Of a stretch of DNA of 64,000 bases, positions 48,319 through 60,590 are shown piece by piece. Source of the DNA: Clitopilus passeckerianus (lineage: Eukaryota > Basidiomycota > Agaricomycetes > Agaricales > Entolomataceae); NCBI GenBank assembly GCA_944990035.1, contig CALYLX010000146.1, forward strand, positions 868,001-932,000, given 5' to 3'. The position numbers were made by a program, and so were the translations under genes. Below the pieces are notes generated by a model. It was given only the letters and a program-made list of their open reading frames with translations. It made no database searches and was not told the DNA's origin. Positions within the stretch are counted from its first letter, which is position 1; each line of letters begins with the position of its first letter.

Positions 48319-49528
48319 CTACAGCTGGTTGGACCCACTAGGCGTCTGCGAGATTGTTCGGGCCTTGTACGCCCGTAATTCCTCGACCTCTTTGTGCAGC
48401 TCTTCCATGGCCCTTGCCTGGTCTTTAATGACCCTTTCCTGGTCCTTCAGCTTCCCCTGTTCCTCGAATCGCTTTTTCCCGGCGGCATCCTAAAGAAGGG
48501 AGCGTTAGGCCAAGATTTGTCGACTCCGTGGTGGGTTCACCTACCTTGTCCAAAAATTGTTTCTTGACCCTGTCGAACTCTTGACGAAGGATCTGCACTA
48601 TCTTGGGGTTCCGCGCGGAAATCTGGAGGAAGTTGAAATATCCCTGTTTGAGGTTTGTCCACTGGTCGGGCTGTAGGTCGATTGCAATGACTCTTTCATT
48701 GCTACCTCGCCCCGAGGAGGACGGATTGAGGGCTGCGATCTCCTTCGGGCCGAGATAAACACGTTCCTCCCCTCGAACCTCTGCTCCCGACTGGCCTGGT
48801 TTGGCCTCAACGCGGTAATAATCTCGTCCAACGATGTCTTCAATAGCAGCGCAGACAGTATCTGCATACCAGTAACATTGGTGGGAGAAGAGTGAGTAGC
48901 AACGATCGTGTTCGTGGGCCACGAAGGCAGCTATTGCGAGGTCTACAAGGGTAGGCTCATGGCCAGCAGTGAACGTGTAGAACTTGATGACTGCGGATGG
49001 AGAAAACGGTCCTAGGACACAGCGCACTCTGTCATCAGCCATTGAACGTTTCTGAAAGCTCGCGCTTGCGATGACGAGACCCGCTGAGAGGGTTGATTCC
49101 GTAGCAGGGACAGGCAACGTTCCTTCACCACTGCTTTCCATCTCGGATTCTCGACGCTCGATCTCTTTTTCTTCGTCTTCTGGGCTGGAATCAGCACGGT
49201 AGCGTTCGATTATCGCATGGACATGGGAACCGTCTTTTCGTCGCAGGTCTGCCACAATGAACTCGTGCTTTGATAAGGATTTCTGTTTACAGAAATAGAG
49301 TTTGGTAACCACGGTGGTGTTCCGGATTTCAAGTAGTTGGTTGAGATTGGGAAGATCAAACATGAGAGGGAGGTTGGCAAGTGTCTTTTTCCAGTCCTCG
49401 ACTTGCTGTCTTTCGGGGAATATGTCGCGAGAATATGTCGGGTCTCCCATGATTTTGTTCCAGAGGTAAGAGAATGGGCGGAGGACCCGGTTCAGGGCAA
49501 ACGAAGCCCCCGACAGGTACGTAGACAT
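48319..49528 (-). CDS. Uncharacterised family member 3 (putative permuted papain-like fold) with coiled-coil tail
   Basis: Two exons (49528-48545, 48489-48319) give 384 residues. N-terminal helix with LWNKIMGDPTYSRDIFP, then LLEIRNTTVVTKLYFCK, KHEFIVADLRRKDGSHVHAI, an acidic Glu-rich insert (about 112-135), DDRVRCVLGPFSP, EPTLVDLAIAAFVAHEHD, HQCYWYADTVCAAIE, and QWTNLKQGYFNFLQI. Candidate catalytic residues are His88, His104 and Cys218. The tail exon is a strong coiled coil (QGKLKDQERVIKDQARAMEE, VEELRAYKA). It is the first of three minus-strand members in a row, each 2-2.5 kb apart, so this is a tandem array separate from the pair in the segmental duplication. Function unknown; fold is inferred. 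Confidence 0.78.
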
Positions 49529-51961
49529 GGTCCTCTTAAGGCTAAGGAAAAGCAGGTAGACAGGTGTGGTGAAGTCGTGGTGCGAGCGCTAAGTCAACCG
49601 GGACGACATTGCGGAGTGAGGCATGCCTAAGTACATGCTGAATCCATCCAATTTGAACGGCTTTTGGTTTGACGTAACGTGGCAATCGAATCCGACTTCG
49701 GTTCAGTCTGGGGGATTCCAATCGCGGATTCAATTGCGGACAGATTCAGTAAGCCGCGGCTGTTGGCGAAGCTTGTTGGAGATCTCTTTTTCCATGTCGG
49801 GAGGGTAAAAGATTGATATCTTGACCATCGAAATACGACAGGGATCTCCCATCCCCACCGTTAACTACTTGGGAAACCGTCTTCTCATTCCTCCACGAGC
49901 ACTGGCAGTAAGCTGCCCTGTGGCGAGGGATCTTCCGACTCTCGTAAATTAGCTCCAGAACAGGCTATTACTTCCAACAAGCTAATCCTACTGGAAGCAA
50001 CCATCTTGTAGCAATATTAAAGTCTTCATCGAATTAAATAATGTATCAGATAGATATCCAGAAAGGAGGAACAAGAAATGAGGTTTCCACAGGAGGTTTT
50101 ACTTTTGGAGAAACGCAGTTCGGGAGTGAGGACGAATTGGCAGGAAGATGTCCCCCCTGTCACCATAATCGCACAGCCTAGCACAGCCTTACCATTTATA
50201 ACCGTGGGTTTATTGGCTCATGTGGGCCCTTGTTGGTCCACGTTGACAAAAACTGATCGAACTTTAGTTCCTTAAGGGCAAGGAATCGATTCCTTATTAA
50301 TACCGTACCATGTGCGTCACAGAACACCTCACAATCCTTACGCCTTCGTTGTGAGGCCTGAAAATCATTGTATCAGTATGAAATATTATATTATTTCTGC
50401 ATCGTCATGGGCATTCAAACCACTCAAGAAATGCTTGTAACCGGGGTAGGGTTGGGTAGAGTTACCCTGCTGTCTGACCCTGGCTTGACGTACACCAACA
50501 ATGCGCCCACACTCTGTACATTACGCGAAATCGGTAAATGATCCGTCACCGTTGCATACAAAGTTTACGGCGGAATCAAATAGTCTGTACCTGTATGCCG
50601 CTGAAATTCAGCGTCGCAGCAAATATCACAAAGCGAAAATACAAGCGACGGAATTTGTTTACCCTTCCAGGTACATGGTCGGGTAAACTGGTACTTAAGT
50701 ATAGACCAGAGATATCTCATCAAAAAAATGGAAATATGCTAGAATGGAGCGCCGCTGGTTGAACAAAAAGCCTGTCGGCCCACTAGTCTACTCATTTTTA
50801 AAGGTATGTGTCCATTGCTTGGGATCGTGGGATCGAGATAAGCATCCCAATATCTTCAACAGACTCGAACAAAGGCGCTGAGTAGAACTACCCCATTTTA
50901 TTGCCGAATCTTTGGAGGGGGTCCCTGCGAAACCAGACACTCGAGAATTCACATCAGAGAGCTTGGTACAAGGCGGAATATTGTTATTACTCATTCGGGG
51001 TGACCGGTGACCGTCGGTGTTCAGCGCTTGTTAGTACCAAGTAGGTCCTCGAACTGTTTCAGGCTTGACGGCACTTTGACATAAATGGCAACCACAGCTC
51101 TTTGTTTCACACCAGAATACACGCGAACCCCCACATTCTCATGGAAAAATACACTGATTCTCTCAAAACGTCATGCCACTGCGGATACGTTGCCAATGAT
51201 ACAAGTCAGGGTCCTGCACCTTGCTCTGCTCGAGGGTATTTTCCTGAAACTTTGTCAGTTAATATAGTTGTGTAAGTATTCTAAGTAATAGTGCCGAAAC
51301 GCCCTCTAGCGATATACTACATGTATCCCGTATTTGCCCCCTGGAGACCGACTGGAGACGGCCTACGGTGCCGATCATCATGTTCTGCTGCGCAAGGCTT
51401 GGAAGGGCACCTGGAACTTGCCTCAGCAGCCGAAACATTCTCCAGGTTTCCTTCCAAGCACATTGGGTACCTACATCTCCGGATCTTCACCCGATCGTTG
51501 GGACACAGTGAACGAGGCAGGCAACATCCTCGCATCATTGACACCTGCCCAGAGGCACGTTGTAACTTTGACGGTCCTGCAGGATCGGACTCAGATGTAT
51601 CAAATGAGCATGGCAGTGGTTCCACACCATGGTCTAAGGCTCGCCTTCTCGCCTTCTAGGCAGCCTAGGTAATCCAGAGATTCGGCCTAATAATCGTCCG
51701 GGAGACAGTCAAACACACATGTCATTTTAATTGGGACGTCCGAATCTGGTATAGAAGGGTCGGAAGTAGGCTAGAAAGCAAACTCGAGTGGAACAGGTCG
51801 GAGCCAACATAAAATAGCGGCCACAGAAACTTGGTAAGTGTATGTAGTCCGAGTCGTCCAAGAAATCGTCGAGAACCAGGGCCGGGAACGTATAAATAGG
51901 CTCCTACAGAATCTTTCGATGAATCTGACAATGGCAGATATACTGGCGTAGAAATTCCTCG
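49529..51961. other. 2.4 kb intergenic region, no gene recognised
   Basis: Contains the promoter of family member 3 and the 3' region of member 4. A 112-codon plus frame at 51334-51672 has protein-like stretches (RLETAYGADHHVLL, NEAGNILASLTPAQRHVV) but no partner exon or family I recognise; it may be a gene relic. Confidence 0.4.
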
Positions 51962-53173
51962 TTAGTTAGACCTTGATTCGGCGTTCGAGTTTTGGGCCTG
52001 GGCCAGCTCCATCTGAAGCTGTTGTATGATTCGGTCCTTTTGCTCCTGCTGCCTTTCTAGAGTGATAACCTTTTGCTCGGCTAGTCGTCGGCCGTCACGA
52101 TTGCGGAGATTCTCCTGCTCCTCCCTCTGCCGTTCATGTTCCTACGAAGATCGAGTTTATAACCTGATGAAGAGGAAATCCAGGGAACGCACCTGGCGCT
52201 TGAAATCATTTCGAACCTCAACAAATCGATTACGAAGCCAGCTGACTACGACGTCCTTTCGAGTGAAGACCCGTATTATGTGAGTACCTGGTTCAAGTTT
52301 GGACCACTGCTTGGGATCCTCGGGCTCGACGAATGCGTCAATTGGTCCGCCGCCTCTCCGAGCCTGTGGTGACATGAGGTCCTTGAGTTCTCGAGAGCTT
52401 AGCGTGACCTCAACTTCCTCTCGGCTGCTGTCATGTATCTTTGCGGTGTAGTTCGCTTCTTCCACTATTGCTTCGATGATGACGCATACACAGTCCGCAT
52501 ACCAGTAGCACTGGTGTTTGAAAAGCGAGTAGTACGTATCATATCGTCGTGCAACAACCGATGCAATAGCAAGATCGGTGAGAGTTGGTTGTGAACCCTC
52601 GACGGGGAATTGGTAATGCTTAATGACGGATTGGCGTGGTGGGAAGAATCTCCCCGAGACGAAGCACACCATGTCATTAGCTCTTGAATGACTTTGACTT
52701 GCATCGCTAGATCCATCGAGGCGGTCTAGAACGGTCTGCGAGGAGAATGACGATGTGGATCTAGTATGGGTAGCTTGCGCGAACTCTAGTTCGTGCCTCC
52801 GTTCGCCTTCTCGTTGGGCTTTGAGCTCCCTTCTCCCGGGACGGGTCCTAAAATCTCCTCCAGAACGGTCTATAAGTGCGTGAACGAGACCTCCGTCTGG
52901 CCTGCGGAGGTCAGCTACGAGGTATTCGTGCTGGAGCCCATTGCGTTTCTTGCAGAAATAGAGTCCTGTAACGACAGTGCCGTCCCGGGTGTGAAGAAAA
53001 TCTTTCAGATGGGTGACATATCCGACAGATTGAAGATTGGTGTACCAATCTTCTACCTGTTGTTCTTCGGGATTAGGGAATATTTGACGAGGATGTAGTG
53101 GATTAGCCATGAATCTGTGCAGGAGCTTCGATACTTGTTGATAGGTAGCTACTACGACGTTTGAGAGAAACAT
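51962..53173 (-). CDS. Uncharacterised family member 4 (putative permuted papain-like fold) with coiled-coil tail
   Basis: Two exons (53173-52193, 52141-51962) give 386 residues. N-terminal helix ending LLHRFMANPLHPRQIFP, then RDGTVVTGLYFCKKRN, QHEYLVADLRRPDGGLVHAL, a basic/Ser-rich insert, NDMVCFVSGRFFPP, QPTLTDLAIASVVARRYD, KHQCYWYADCVCVIIE, and QWSKLEPGTHIIRVF. Candidate catalytic residues are His82, His98 and Cys222. The second exon is nearly all charged coiled coil (EHERQREEQENLRNRDGRR, EQKVITLERQQEQKDRIIQQ). The intron sits at the same codon as in the other members. Roughly half of the residues in the core blocks match member 3. Confidence 0.78.
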
Positions 53174-54443
53174 AGGTACGACTCTCTTTTAGGTCAAGCG
53201 ATAAGCCAGGTGGTGGAAGCATGGTGAGTCGAGCGCTAATTCGTTCCTATAAGTAAGGCAGACTGACAAGCACCCAAATGGAATTTCAAGTGGCCTTACG
53301 TGGTAGCATGTTACCTGATCTTCTGATCATCAGACACTCTGTGCGGCTCAATGTTGAATGCAGCGATAGTAACCATAGAAAGGGACTGCTCATCGTATGC
53401 GAGCCTTACAGATGTAAAATTCCATAGTCCCCAAAGCATCCACAGTCGTAGCGAGGAATCATGGGGCCCGGGAGCATAAGACAACGTGAATGGCCTCATG
53501 GAGAGGCGTCAGCACGGTTTTGGCAACGAAGAACCCGGATTTTGAATCCATCCTTGAACCTCTGGTTCTTCACACAGAAACGCAGGTCAGATGAACATAC
53601 TTTGCGAAGTCGTCTCCCGTTTGGGGTGAGGCACATCGCGAAGGCACAATTTGTTTTGCTATTGGGGCCACAGCAGCAGTCGCAAATCTTCAGGTATCCA
53701 AGTGTCTGAAATCAACTTCTCGTACAGATATACGTTTGACGTATTGATGTTTTTCGCGGTATATACGAATTCTAAGGCGACGAAGGCCAGACTTCAATAA
53801 GCACAATCCTAAACCTGAACGGTAAACGCTATCTGAGAAAGCTTGGGGAATCTGTGGTGAAGAACTCCAGAGGAGCCACAGCACTGCCCGAAGCAAATAG
53901 AATTAAAGATTAGCGCCTCATGGGAAGGATCGTCGCCTCCAGAAATGGTCAAAATTGCGCAAGTACAAACGATGGGCTCCTATCTCCGCCACATCCGAAA
54001 CTCTTCCGAAAAGGTTGCCCGTACCCTGAGCCCTAGTGAACCCGTGGATAACCATAGAATTAGTGAGTGTCGTAATTAAGCACAAATTGTGATAAGGTCT
54101 AGTAGGGTTTAAGTGAAGGTCAGTCGTATGTCCTCCCGCAATGCACAAAGTACTCCATTTGTTCTCCCTTTCGCCGATGGAAGATCGAACCATAGGCACA
54201 CTCCGAATTTCAGAGGAATGAGCATGGGGCAAATGTGTGGGGCTGGTGGACCGAACACGGACCTGCTGTTCAAAGGAATATGAACCAGAGCAATGGTAAC
54301 GCACCTGGAAATGAGCCAGATTGGGTGAAGACAGCACTATTCGCATGCAAAGAAGCACGTAGCATGGGAAGAAGATCGAAGGAAACGAAACACCCGTACG
54401 TATGTTCAAGGATCCTGCAAGACATGGGGAAGCACTGTAATGA
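53174..54443. other. Intergenic region, no gene recognised
   Basis: 1.27 kb between members 4 and 5. A 191-codon minus frame (53918-54493) overlaps the tail exon of member 5 in another frame, and shows no coding signature; it is likely chance. Confidence 0.5.
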
Positions 54444-55671
54444 CTAGGTATCAGCTGTTCTAAGGCGCTCAACCTCTGCTCGAAGGGCCTCAATTGCCTC
54501 GGCCTGCTTCCTATTCGTCTCTTCCAAAGCCGCGGCTCTACTCTCTGCGGCGAGTCGTGCTATCCTTTCCTCCTCATGAGCAGCTGCCTGTTCTACACGT
54601 TCCCTCTCCTGAATTGTCAAACTTTAGAGATGTCAAACAGACAATAATGGTTCGACTTACCATCGATTCAAAGTTTGCCTTCAGGGTCCCAACCTTGTCA
54701 AGGATGTTTGAAATGACTTTCTTCTTTGGCGTAGGCGTAATGGGAATCTTGTGATTCGTACCGGGTTGTTGATGTGACCATGATTCCGGCGATAGGTAGG
54801 GAGTCGAAACCGTATTGAATGAGCTGTTACCAGGAGGGGTACCAGGTGGACCAGTGTCCCCTGGGAAGTACGAACCACCGCCTATGCTATCGGTACTGCT
54901 GGTCGGGGCAGATTTTGTTTTATAAGAGGCCTCCATATAACCCTCGCCTTCCACAACTCCCTTCAATGATTCATATATGCATATTGAATACCAGTAGCAT
55001 TGAGCGCGGAAGATCCTGTAGGATTTGTCGTACTCGTGGGTAGCGAATACTATGAAAAGGAGATCCATTAGTGTCGGTTCACGCCCTAGCTTGAACTCGA
55101 GCAACTTGGCGACATTCTGCGGTGAGAAGGGTCCCAACGATGATCTTATGGTATCGTTTGCCTGAGGCGGGTCGGGGGAGGAAGAATGGGTGGTGTCGGA
55201 TGCCACTGTAAACAGCGACGTCCGACTTGTCTGTCCGGAGACGATGCTCACACCTATGCTCGGAGATGAGACAGTGTTGGCAGGCATCGGTGTACCGGAG
55301 AAGGTGCGTCGTTGCTGGGGAGGAGGTTCAAATTTTGGTCCACCTCGATGTCGGTCTATGCGAAGATGGACGATACTGCCCCCCGGTTGCAGGATATCGA
55401 CCACAATTCGTTCGTGTCTCGAAGGTGCGTTATCGCATTTGCAGAGGTAGACTTTCTTGACGAGGCTCTGGTCACGAATAAGAACAGATTCTGTTGTCCT
55501 TGGTAGATAACCCAGTTGCGTGAGACTCGTTTGCCATTGCTCGACAGAGGTGTCAGTTGGGAACACGTCTGTACAAAGCTTTTCGGAGCCACTGGCCATT
55601 ATTCGACGCAGGAATTGAGAGAAAGGATCCACCACCCGGTGGAATGCATCCAAGAATCGATAACGAGCCAT
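54444..55671 (-). CDS. Uncharacterised family member 5 (most diverged; putative permuted papain-like fold) with coiled-coil tail
   Basis: Two exons (55671-54661, 54608-54444) give 391 residues. N-terminal helix with FSQFLRRIMASGSEKL, then LIRDQSLVKKVYLCK, RHERIVVDILQPGGSIVHL, a Ser/Thr/Pro-rich insert (about 112-170), NDTIRSSLGPFSPQNV, EPTLMDLLFIVFATHEYD and AQCYWYSICIYESLK. Candidate residues His86, His102 and Cys225 are kept even though surrounding sequence has drifted, which argues that they matter. The second half is Gly/Ser/Pro-rich (GDTGPPGTPPGNSS) where other members have the QWTxLKQG block; a remnant, SWSHQQPGTNHKIPI, is visible. The tail is Ala/Glu/Arg-rich coiled coil (AHEEERIARLAAESRAAALE). 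Confidence 0.75.
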
Positions 55672-58469
55672 TGCAAGTGTCGAAGAACGCCTGTGGAGGC
55701 TCAGGCGACCTCTTCACAACAACGAGGCAAACATCTGGTGTTGGCGTGGGCTGATATCAACCTGGTACTACTACTAATTTAGCGCTGCTGTCATTTTTGC
55801 GCCCGTCACGTTTCCGGTAATACATCAAGTCACCGATAGGTTTACCAGAAGATTCTTGAAATGGTCAGGACACCGTTACTACCATCGCAAATCGATGAGC
55901 CATCTAGATGGATGCATAATACCTCATGAGGACCGTATATGTGGGAAGTGCTCTACTATGGACCGAATTATATGAGCGTCTTATCAGCAGCATGGTTATG
56001 AGAAATCAAAGGAGAAATCACTTCTACGGATTAGAGTTCCGAATCGCAATGGGACAGATCCAGAAAACACAGAGTTTGACATTTAATAAAAGCACTTTAG
56101 TCCACCCCTTTGTTAAAGTTGACAAAGTTTATGCTGATTTCTCGGCTTCGGTGTCATTGACTAACATAGAGTCGTTCAAAGGGTTCACCATTCCCGGCCC
56201 ACTTGCGATCAAAGATGAAACCACTTGAGCTGGCGCAGCCCCCATGACCTTCGGCAGACTGGGTTGGCGTGAGCATGTGTGCTTTGACCCAGATCAAGTG
56301 ACATGGGAGATGAGCGCTTCGGTGTCTGCTATGAAACTCACACGTTGGTCCTTGGAGTGAAGTTGGAGTATCACACACCTATGCTTGAAAAGTAGAAGTG
56401 TCGCCGACAGTATTTATGAACGATGGCATTTATTACTTTCGGGATTGTGGCAAATTAAGGTGAAGACGGGAACAACAGAAGATACGACAAGTTATCGTTA
56501 GGTTTCCTGTAGCTCGGCATCTTATCTTTATGACTTGCCAGTGACAAGTGAGCCATGATCGAAGGAGTTGGTAGAAGTTTTCAGGACCCAAGCCCGAGAG
56601 GGATCGCACAAATGACCCCACCTACCGCGAGTTGTAACGGGAGGAGGGGGATGGCGCTTTATAATTGGGCTGGACATCAGTTAAACGCTTAGTATCCATA
56701 AGGCTACAAGCTATCTTGCTGTGTGCGAACTTGTATGTGGCCACCAAATATCCGATGCCGTATATACCATAGTTCGAGCCAACAGCCACCCTGTAGTGCT
56801 AGAACTTCCGCCCGGAGCTGAATCCATAGGAGTCGCCCATATATGAATCCTCCGGGTTCCGGCATATAGCTACTACATTAATTTTCGGGACGGGACCTCT
56901 TTATGGGGATCTCTCCCTGAATCACTAAATGTATCTGAATTTGCCTCCGGCGTCCTCTCAACGGAAGCAAATTTGTGTCCGAGTCCGTGCATAGGTTGAC
57001 GGATCAGCTGACCCTGATCTGACTGTTCTAACAGGCGCCCAGAAGAGCTTGAACAAGCGCCGAGGTGTTCAGTGTGTTCATGGCGATTTCAGAGCGGCGA
57101 TCCGCGATACAGGGACTGCAGCACGGCCTGATCCTGTTATCTACGTCGCGATTACCAGAGCAAGTTGGCTATACCTCGCGAAATCCGCGTCAGGCTAGCT
57201 GACTTCAATGGAGACCGACAACACCTAATCCACTATGAAGGCGGGTTCATAGGAAAGATGAACAGATGGTCATGAGGTGACTAAAGCCGAACAAACTTTC
57301 CGGGCGCCGTGGTTGTGTGAGTGCCTGCGTAGATTACTGCCTTCTGATTGGAGTTGGAGCTTGGAGATATTCCGTAAATGTTACACGACGGTGCGCCATG
57401 TTGTGAGAAACGACATTGTTGTATGAGTAAATATATATCTCTGAGCATGTAAGGCCTGTCTCTGATTTGCTGTTCAAGATGTCGCGGAATCAAGGATTTC
57501 CTATAATCCGGTCTCAGTCATGGCTCGTGTAGATGCTAGTGTCAAGCGTACGGAACAACCGATTATCAGTATCGAGAAGAGCCGAGGTATGTATCGCCTG
57601 CCCACACAGATATGGCAGATGCTGGTATGTCCAACGCTCGAATAGCCTATGACAGCAGCCGGGGACTTGACATGCAGCATGGAAAGTTCCAAGTTCATGT
57701 CAGTTGTGGCCCGTGACATCAGGACACGTAATCTCTGACAGTTTGGACAATCGAAACGGACTGGCCTCCTGAGGAGATGCGAGTGAGGTACTCAGTAGGC
57801 ACTAAGTATGAGGAGGACCTCAGGAGTCGTGGGCGGGATCCAGACCAGGTGTCCACCATGGGTTCTGATGGATGTCACCGTTTAAGCTCGAGAGCTCTCC
57901 TGCCAGATGATCCCATTGATCTTATCTACCCAATTCTGAACGACCCACGCACGTTCTGGGAGCGGACTGATGATGGGTGCCTATTGGAACAGGTCATCCG
58001 CTAACTGGAAAACTCTCGGACAATGAGAATCGTGCTTGTGGAGAGCAGCTTGTGATGGCTTGACAGACTTGAAAGGTGCGTGCTTCTTTTGGGGACGAAT
58101 ATGCATATGTAGCTCGTGATACCGAAGAGTCTTCGCTTCCCCCTGACATGTTCTTGTTTAATTGACATGATACTTGGAAGGTCCAACTTTAGTACACCAC
58201 TGGGCCTGAAGCTGGAAATACTGCCCGTCGAGGATAAGAAAGAGCAAACATGACTTCCTTTTCGCCCCTCAATGGCCTGGTTCCTGTATGATAACAGCTT
58301 GAATGGCCCTTGGACCCCGGATATGCATGTCACCAATCGGGTTCGTTTCGCAGTTCGGCCATAGCAGTATTATTCTCGACCCCACTTCCTTCAGTTCCCG
58401 AGGGTTCCTATGATGTTAGGGGGGCCGATACAATCAAGCGCTGCGGTTCTCCGTCACCCTCTTTTGTGG
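55672..58469. other. 2.8 kb gene-poor region, no gene recognised
   Basis: Only short open frames without motifs on either strand; it has the look of decayed sequence. The last part is the promoter of the decarboxylase-like gene. Confidence 0.45.
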
Positions 58470-58477
58470 TATAAAAG
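58470..58477 (+). promoter_or_regulatory. TATA box of the PSD-related gene
   Basis: TATAAAAG lies about 130 bases upstream of the start codon, or about 80 bases once the 5' UTR intron is removed. Confidence 0.5.
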
Positions 58478-58553
58478 CAGTAGGAATCTACCTCGAAAGG
58501 TCCCAGAAACCCATTGAACAACTCTCATTCGACATACCAACTAGCCTTCTTCT

Positions 58554-58604
58554 GTATGTGTTTCAAGCTTCCCCAACGCCAGCCTCGTGCTAACATTTCT
58601 CTAG
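58554..58604 (+). other. Probable 5' UTR intron
   Basis: GTATGT donor at 58554, a branch-type GCTAAC near 58588 and CTAG acceptor at 58604, just four bases before the ATG. It is 51 bases, the usual size in this window. Confidence 0.55.
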
Positions 58605-58608
58605 GATA

Positions 58609-59978
58609 ATGCCATCCGTACGCAAACCAGGCAGTTCCATGACCCGCTATGGAGGATGGCTTCCATCTCATCCTGCCATTCACCGAAGCTTCATCAACAA
58701 GCATGCCCAGCAGGCCCACACCCTCTTCGGAACCAAGGCACCTCACATTCCTGCCGTCGAGACCTTTGGTAATATCATCAAGAACGACGCTGTCATGTCT
58801 GGTTTATTCGACCAAATCTTCCTTCAGGTCTCTAGCGAGAATAAGGTATGAATTTCTATGTATATTAGACTATGTGGCCGGAGAGGCTTACATTTCGATA
58901 GGTCAAAAATTTCGAAGAGTTGCTCTACATGCTTGACAAGGTCCTCGTTGTCGCCCCTTCATTCCACATCGCAGAGGATGATCAGGGCAACCCAATTGGC
59001 GAGCCTATTGGAGTTCCCGTCTATCTCTTGTTCGACCTCTTGAGCAACACTGGTGCTGCCTACGATCTCTTCCGGCTCCCCGCCTTCAATGTTGCACTCA
59101 AGGACCTGTTGAATAGTTGGGGTCAATACCTTACGACTGAGCCCTCCAACAGTACCCTCAACGAGACCGAAGAGGGCTGGTTTGGCTCGATCGGTCTCGA
59201 GAGCCTCGAGGAGAAGCGCGGAAACTTCAATGCTACCTACATTGTTCCAGACCCCAACGCCGAAAACAGGGGCTATACATCTTGGGACGACTTCTTCACT
59301 CGAGAGTATCAGCCCAGTGCCCGCCCCATCATCGCTCCCGATAAGCCGGACATCCTTCATAATGCCTGCGAGTCCACCGTTTATCGCATCGTTGAAGGCG
59401 TCAAGGAACACGATCAGTTCTGGCTCAAGGGTCAGGCATATTCCTTGTATGACATGCTCAACCGCGACAAAGAGATGGCTTGCAAGTTCGTCGGTGGAAC
59501 GGTCTACCAGGCCTTCCTCAGCCCTCAGGACTACCATCGCTGGCGCTGCCCTATCAACGGAACGATTGTCAAGGCAGAGGTCGTTCCTGGCACCTACTAC
59601 GCCGTCCTCCCCGACGCAGGTGCTGAAGCCGACGACCCAGACCTTAAGCCAGGAGACCCCCACGGCGCACTCATCCGCTCCCAAGCCTGGATCACGATGT
59701 ACGCCACCCGTGCTCTGATCTACATTCAAGCCGATAATCCACTCATCGGACTTATGTGCTTCATCGGTGTTGGAATGGCGGAGGTGTCGACTTGTGATAT
59801 CAGCGTCAGTGCCGGGCAGAAGGTCAAGACGGGCGACGAACTTGGAATGTTCCACTTTGGTGGATCGTCTCATACTCTGATCTTTGGCCCTCAGGTCAAG
59901 GTCACCTGGGAGGATGAAGTCAAGGTTGACCGACACCTTCACGTCAACAGGATCATTGGACAATTCCACAAGCCGTAA
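58609..59978 (+). CDS. Phosphatidylserine decarboxylase-related enzyme (soluble, PsiD-like group)
   Basis: Two exons (58609-58845, 58902-59978) give 437 residues. It belongs to the pyruvoyl-dependent PSD superfamily: the N-terminal half has GVPVYLLFDLLSNTGAAYDL and WGQYLTTEPSN, the core has YTSWDDFFTREYQP, ACESTVYRI, QDYHRWRCPINGTIVK, and the tail has GMAEVSTCDISVSAGQ and GDELGMFHFGGSSHTLIF. The GGSS at 399-402 is where such proenzymes cut themselves to make the pyruvoyl group. There is no transit peptide or membrane segment, unlike genuine PSDs. The overall layout is that of the fungal soluble PSD-like group which includes the tryptophan decarboxylase PsiD; the substrate here cannot be told from sequence, and no kinase or methyltransferase partner lies nearby. 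Confidence 0.88.
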
Positions 59979-60590
59979 ATTGATCCGCCCATTCAACGTC
60001 GTTTTTTCCAATTCTCCCGAATTGCGACGATATTTGAAAAAGCGAATTGCCTCTGAATACTTCTGTGATTGTAGTCAAATGCCCTGTCGGTAAACATTAC
60101 TCACAAATCTAAGCTGCTGCACCACCTTCATGCCCCTGAATGCCTGTTCATTGAGCGATCCCAATTCCTTTTTGCCCGAATATCCTTGATCGTTCATTCA
60201 AACCCAAAGCAGCACATGTATGCCCTGAAATTGAGCGAAGGAAACCGCTTGATAGGAGAACGATGAGAAGAAGACAGGCAGGCGATGTCCCTCTGAATAC
60301 AACTCAAGAAGAAAGCGCCATGAAATTTTACGAACAACATATAACTCAAGGGCCATTGAAAACGCCCTGAGCCAGTCTTGGGATTGTCATCCAGGGACAA
60401 AGAAATGTAGAGCGATGAGCGAAAGGCCGTGCCCTCACCTGTGAAGATGGGTAGCTCAACCCAGTACATGATTGAAGAACTCAGAGATTTGTGACGCAAT
60501 GTGGTGTGTTGCATGATATGTCATGATAATGCAGCATGCGGCATGTAGCATACAAAATTTTATGGTATCGTAACCGACGAAACAAGCAAC

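Noticed and set aside
51334..51672. 112-codon frame as a gene
   Set aside because: Some segments look protein-like, but there is no promoter, partner exon or recognisable family, and neighbouring frames of similar length overlap it.
53918..54493. 191-codon minus frame as a gene
   Set aside because: It overlaps the true coiled-coil exon of family member 5 in another frame and has low-quality, motif-free sequence.
58959..60011. Minus-strand open frame of 350 codons
   Set aside because: It is exactly antisense to the PSD-related gene, whose plus-strand protein has clear family motifs. The antisense frame follows from codon bias and shows no motif.
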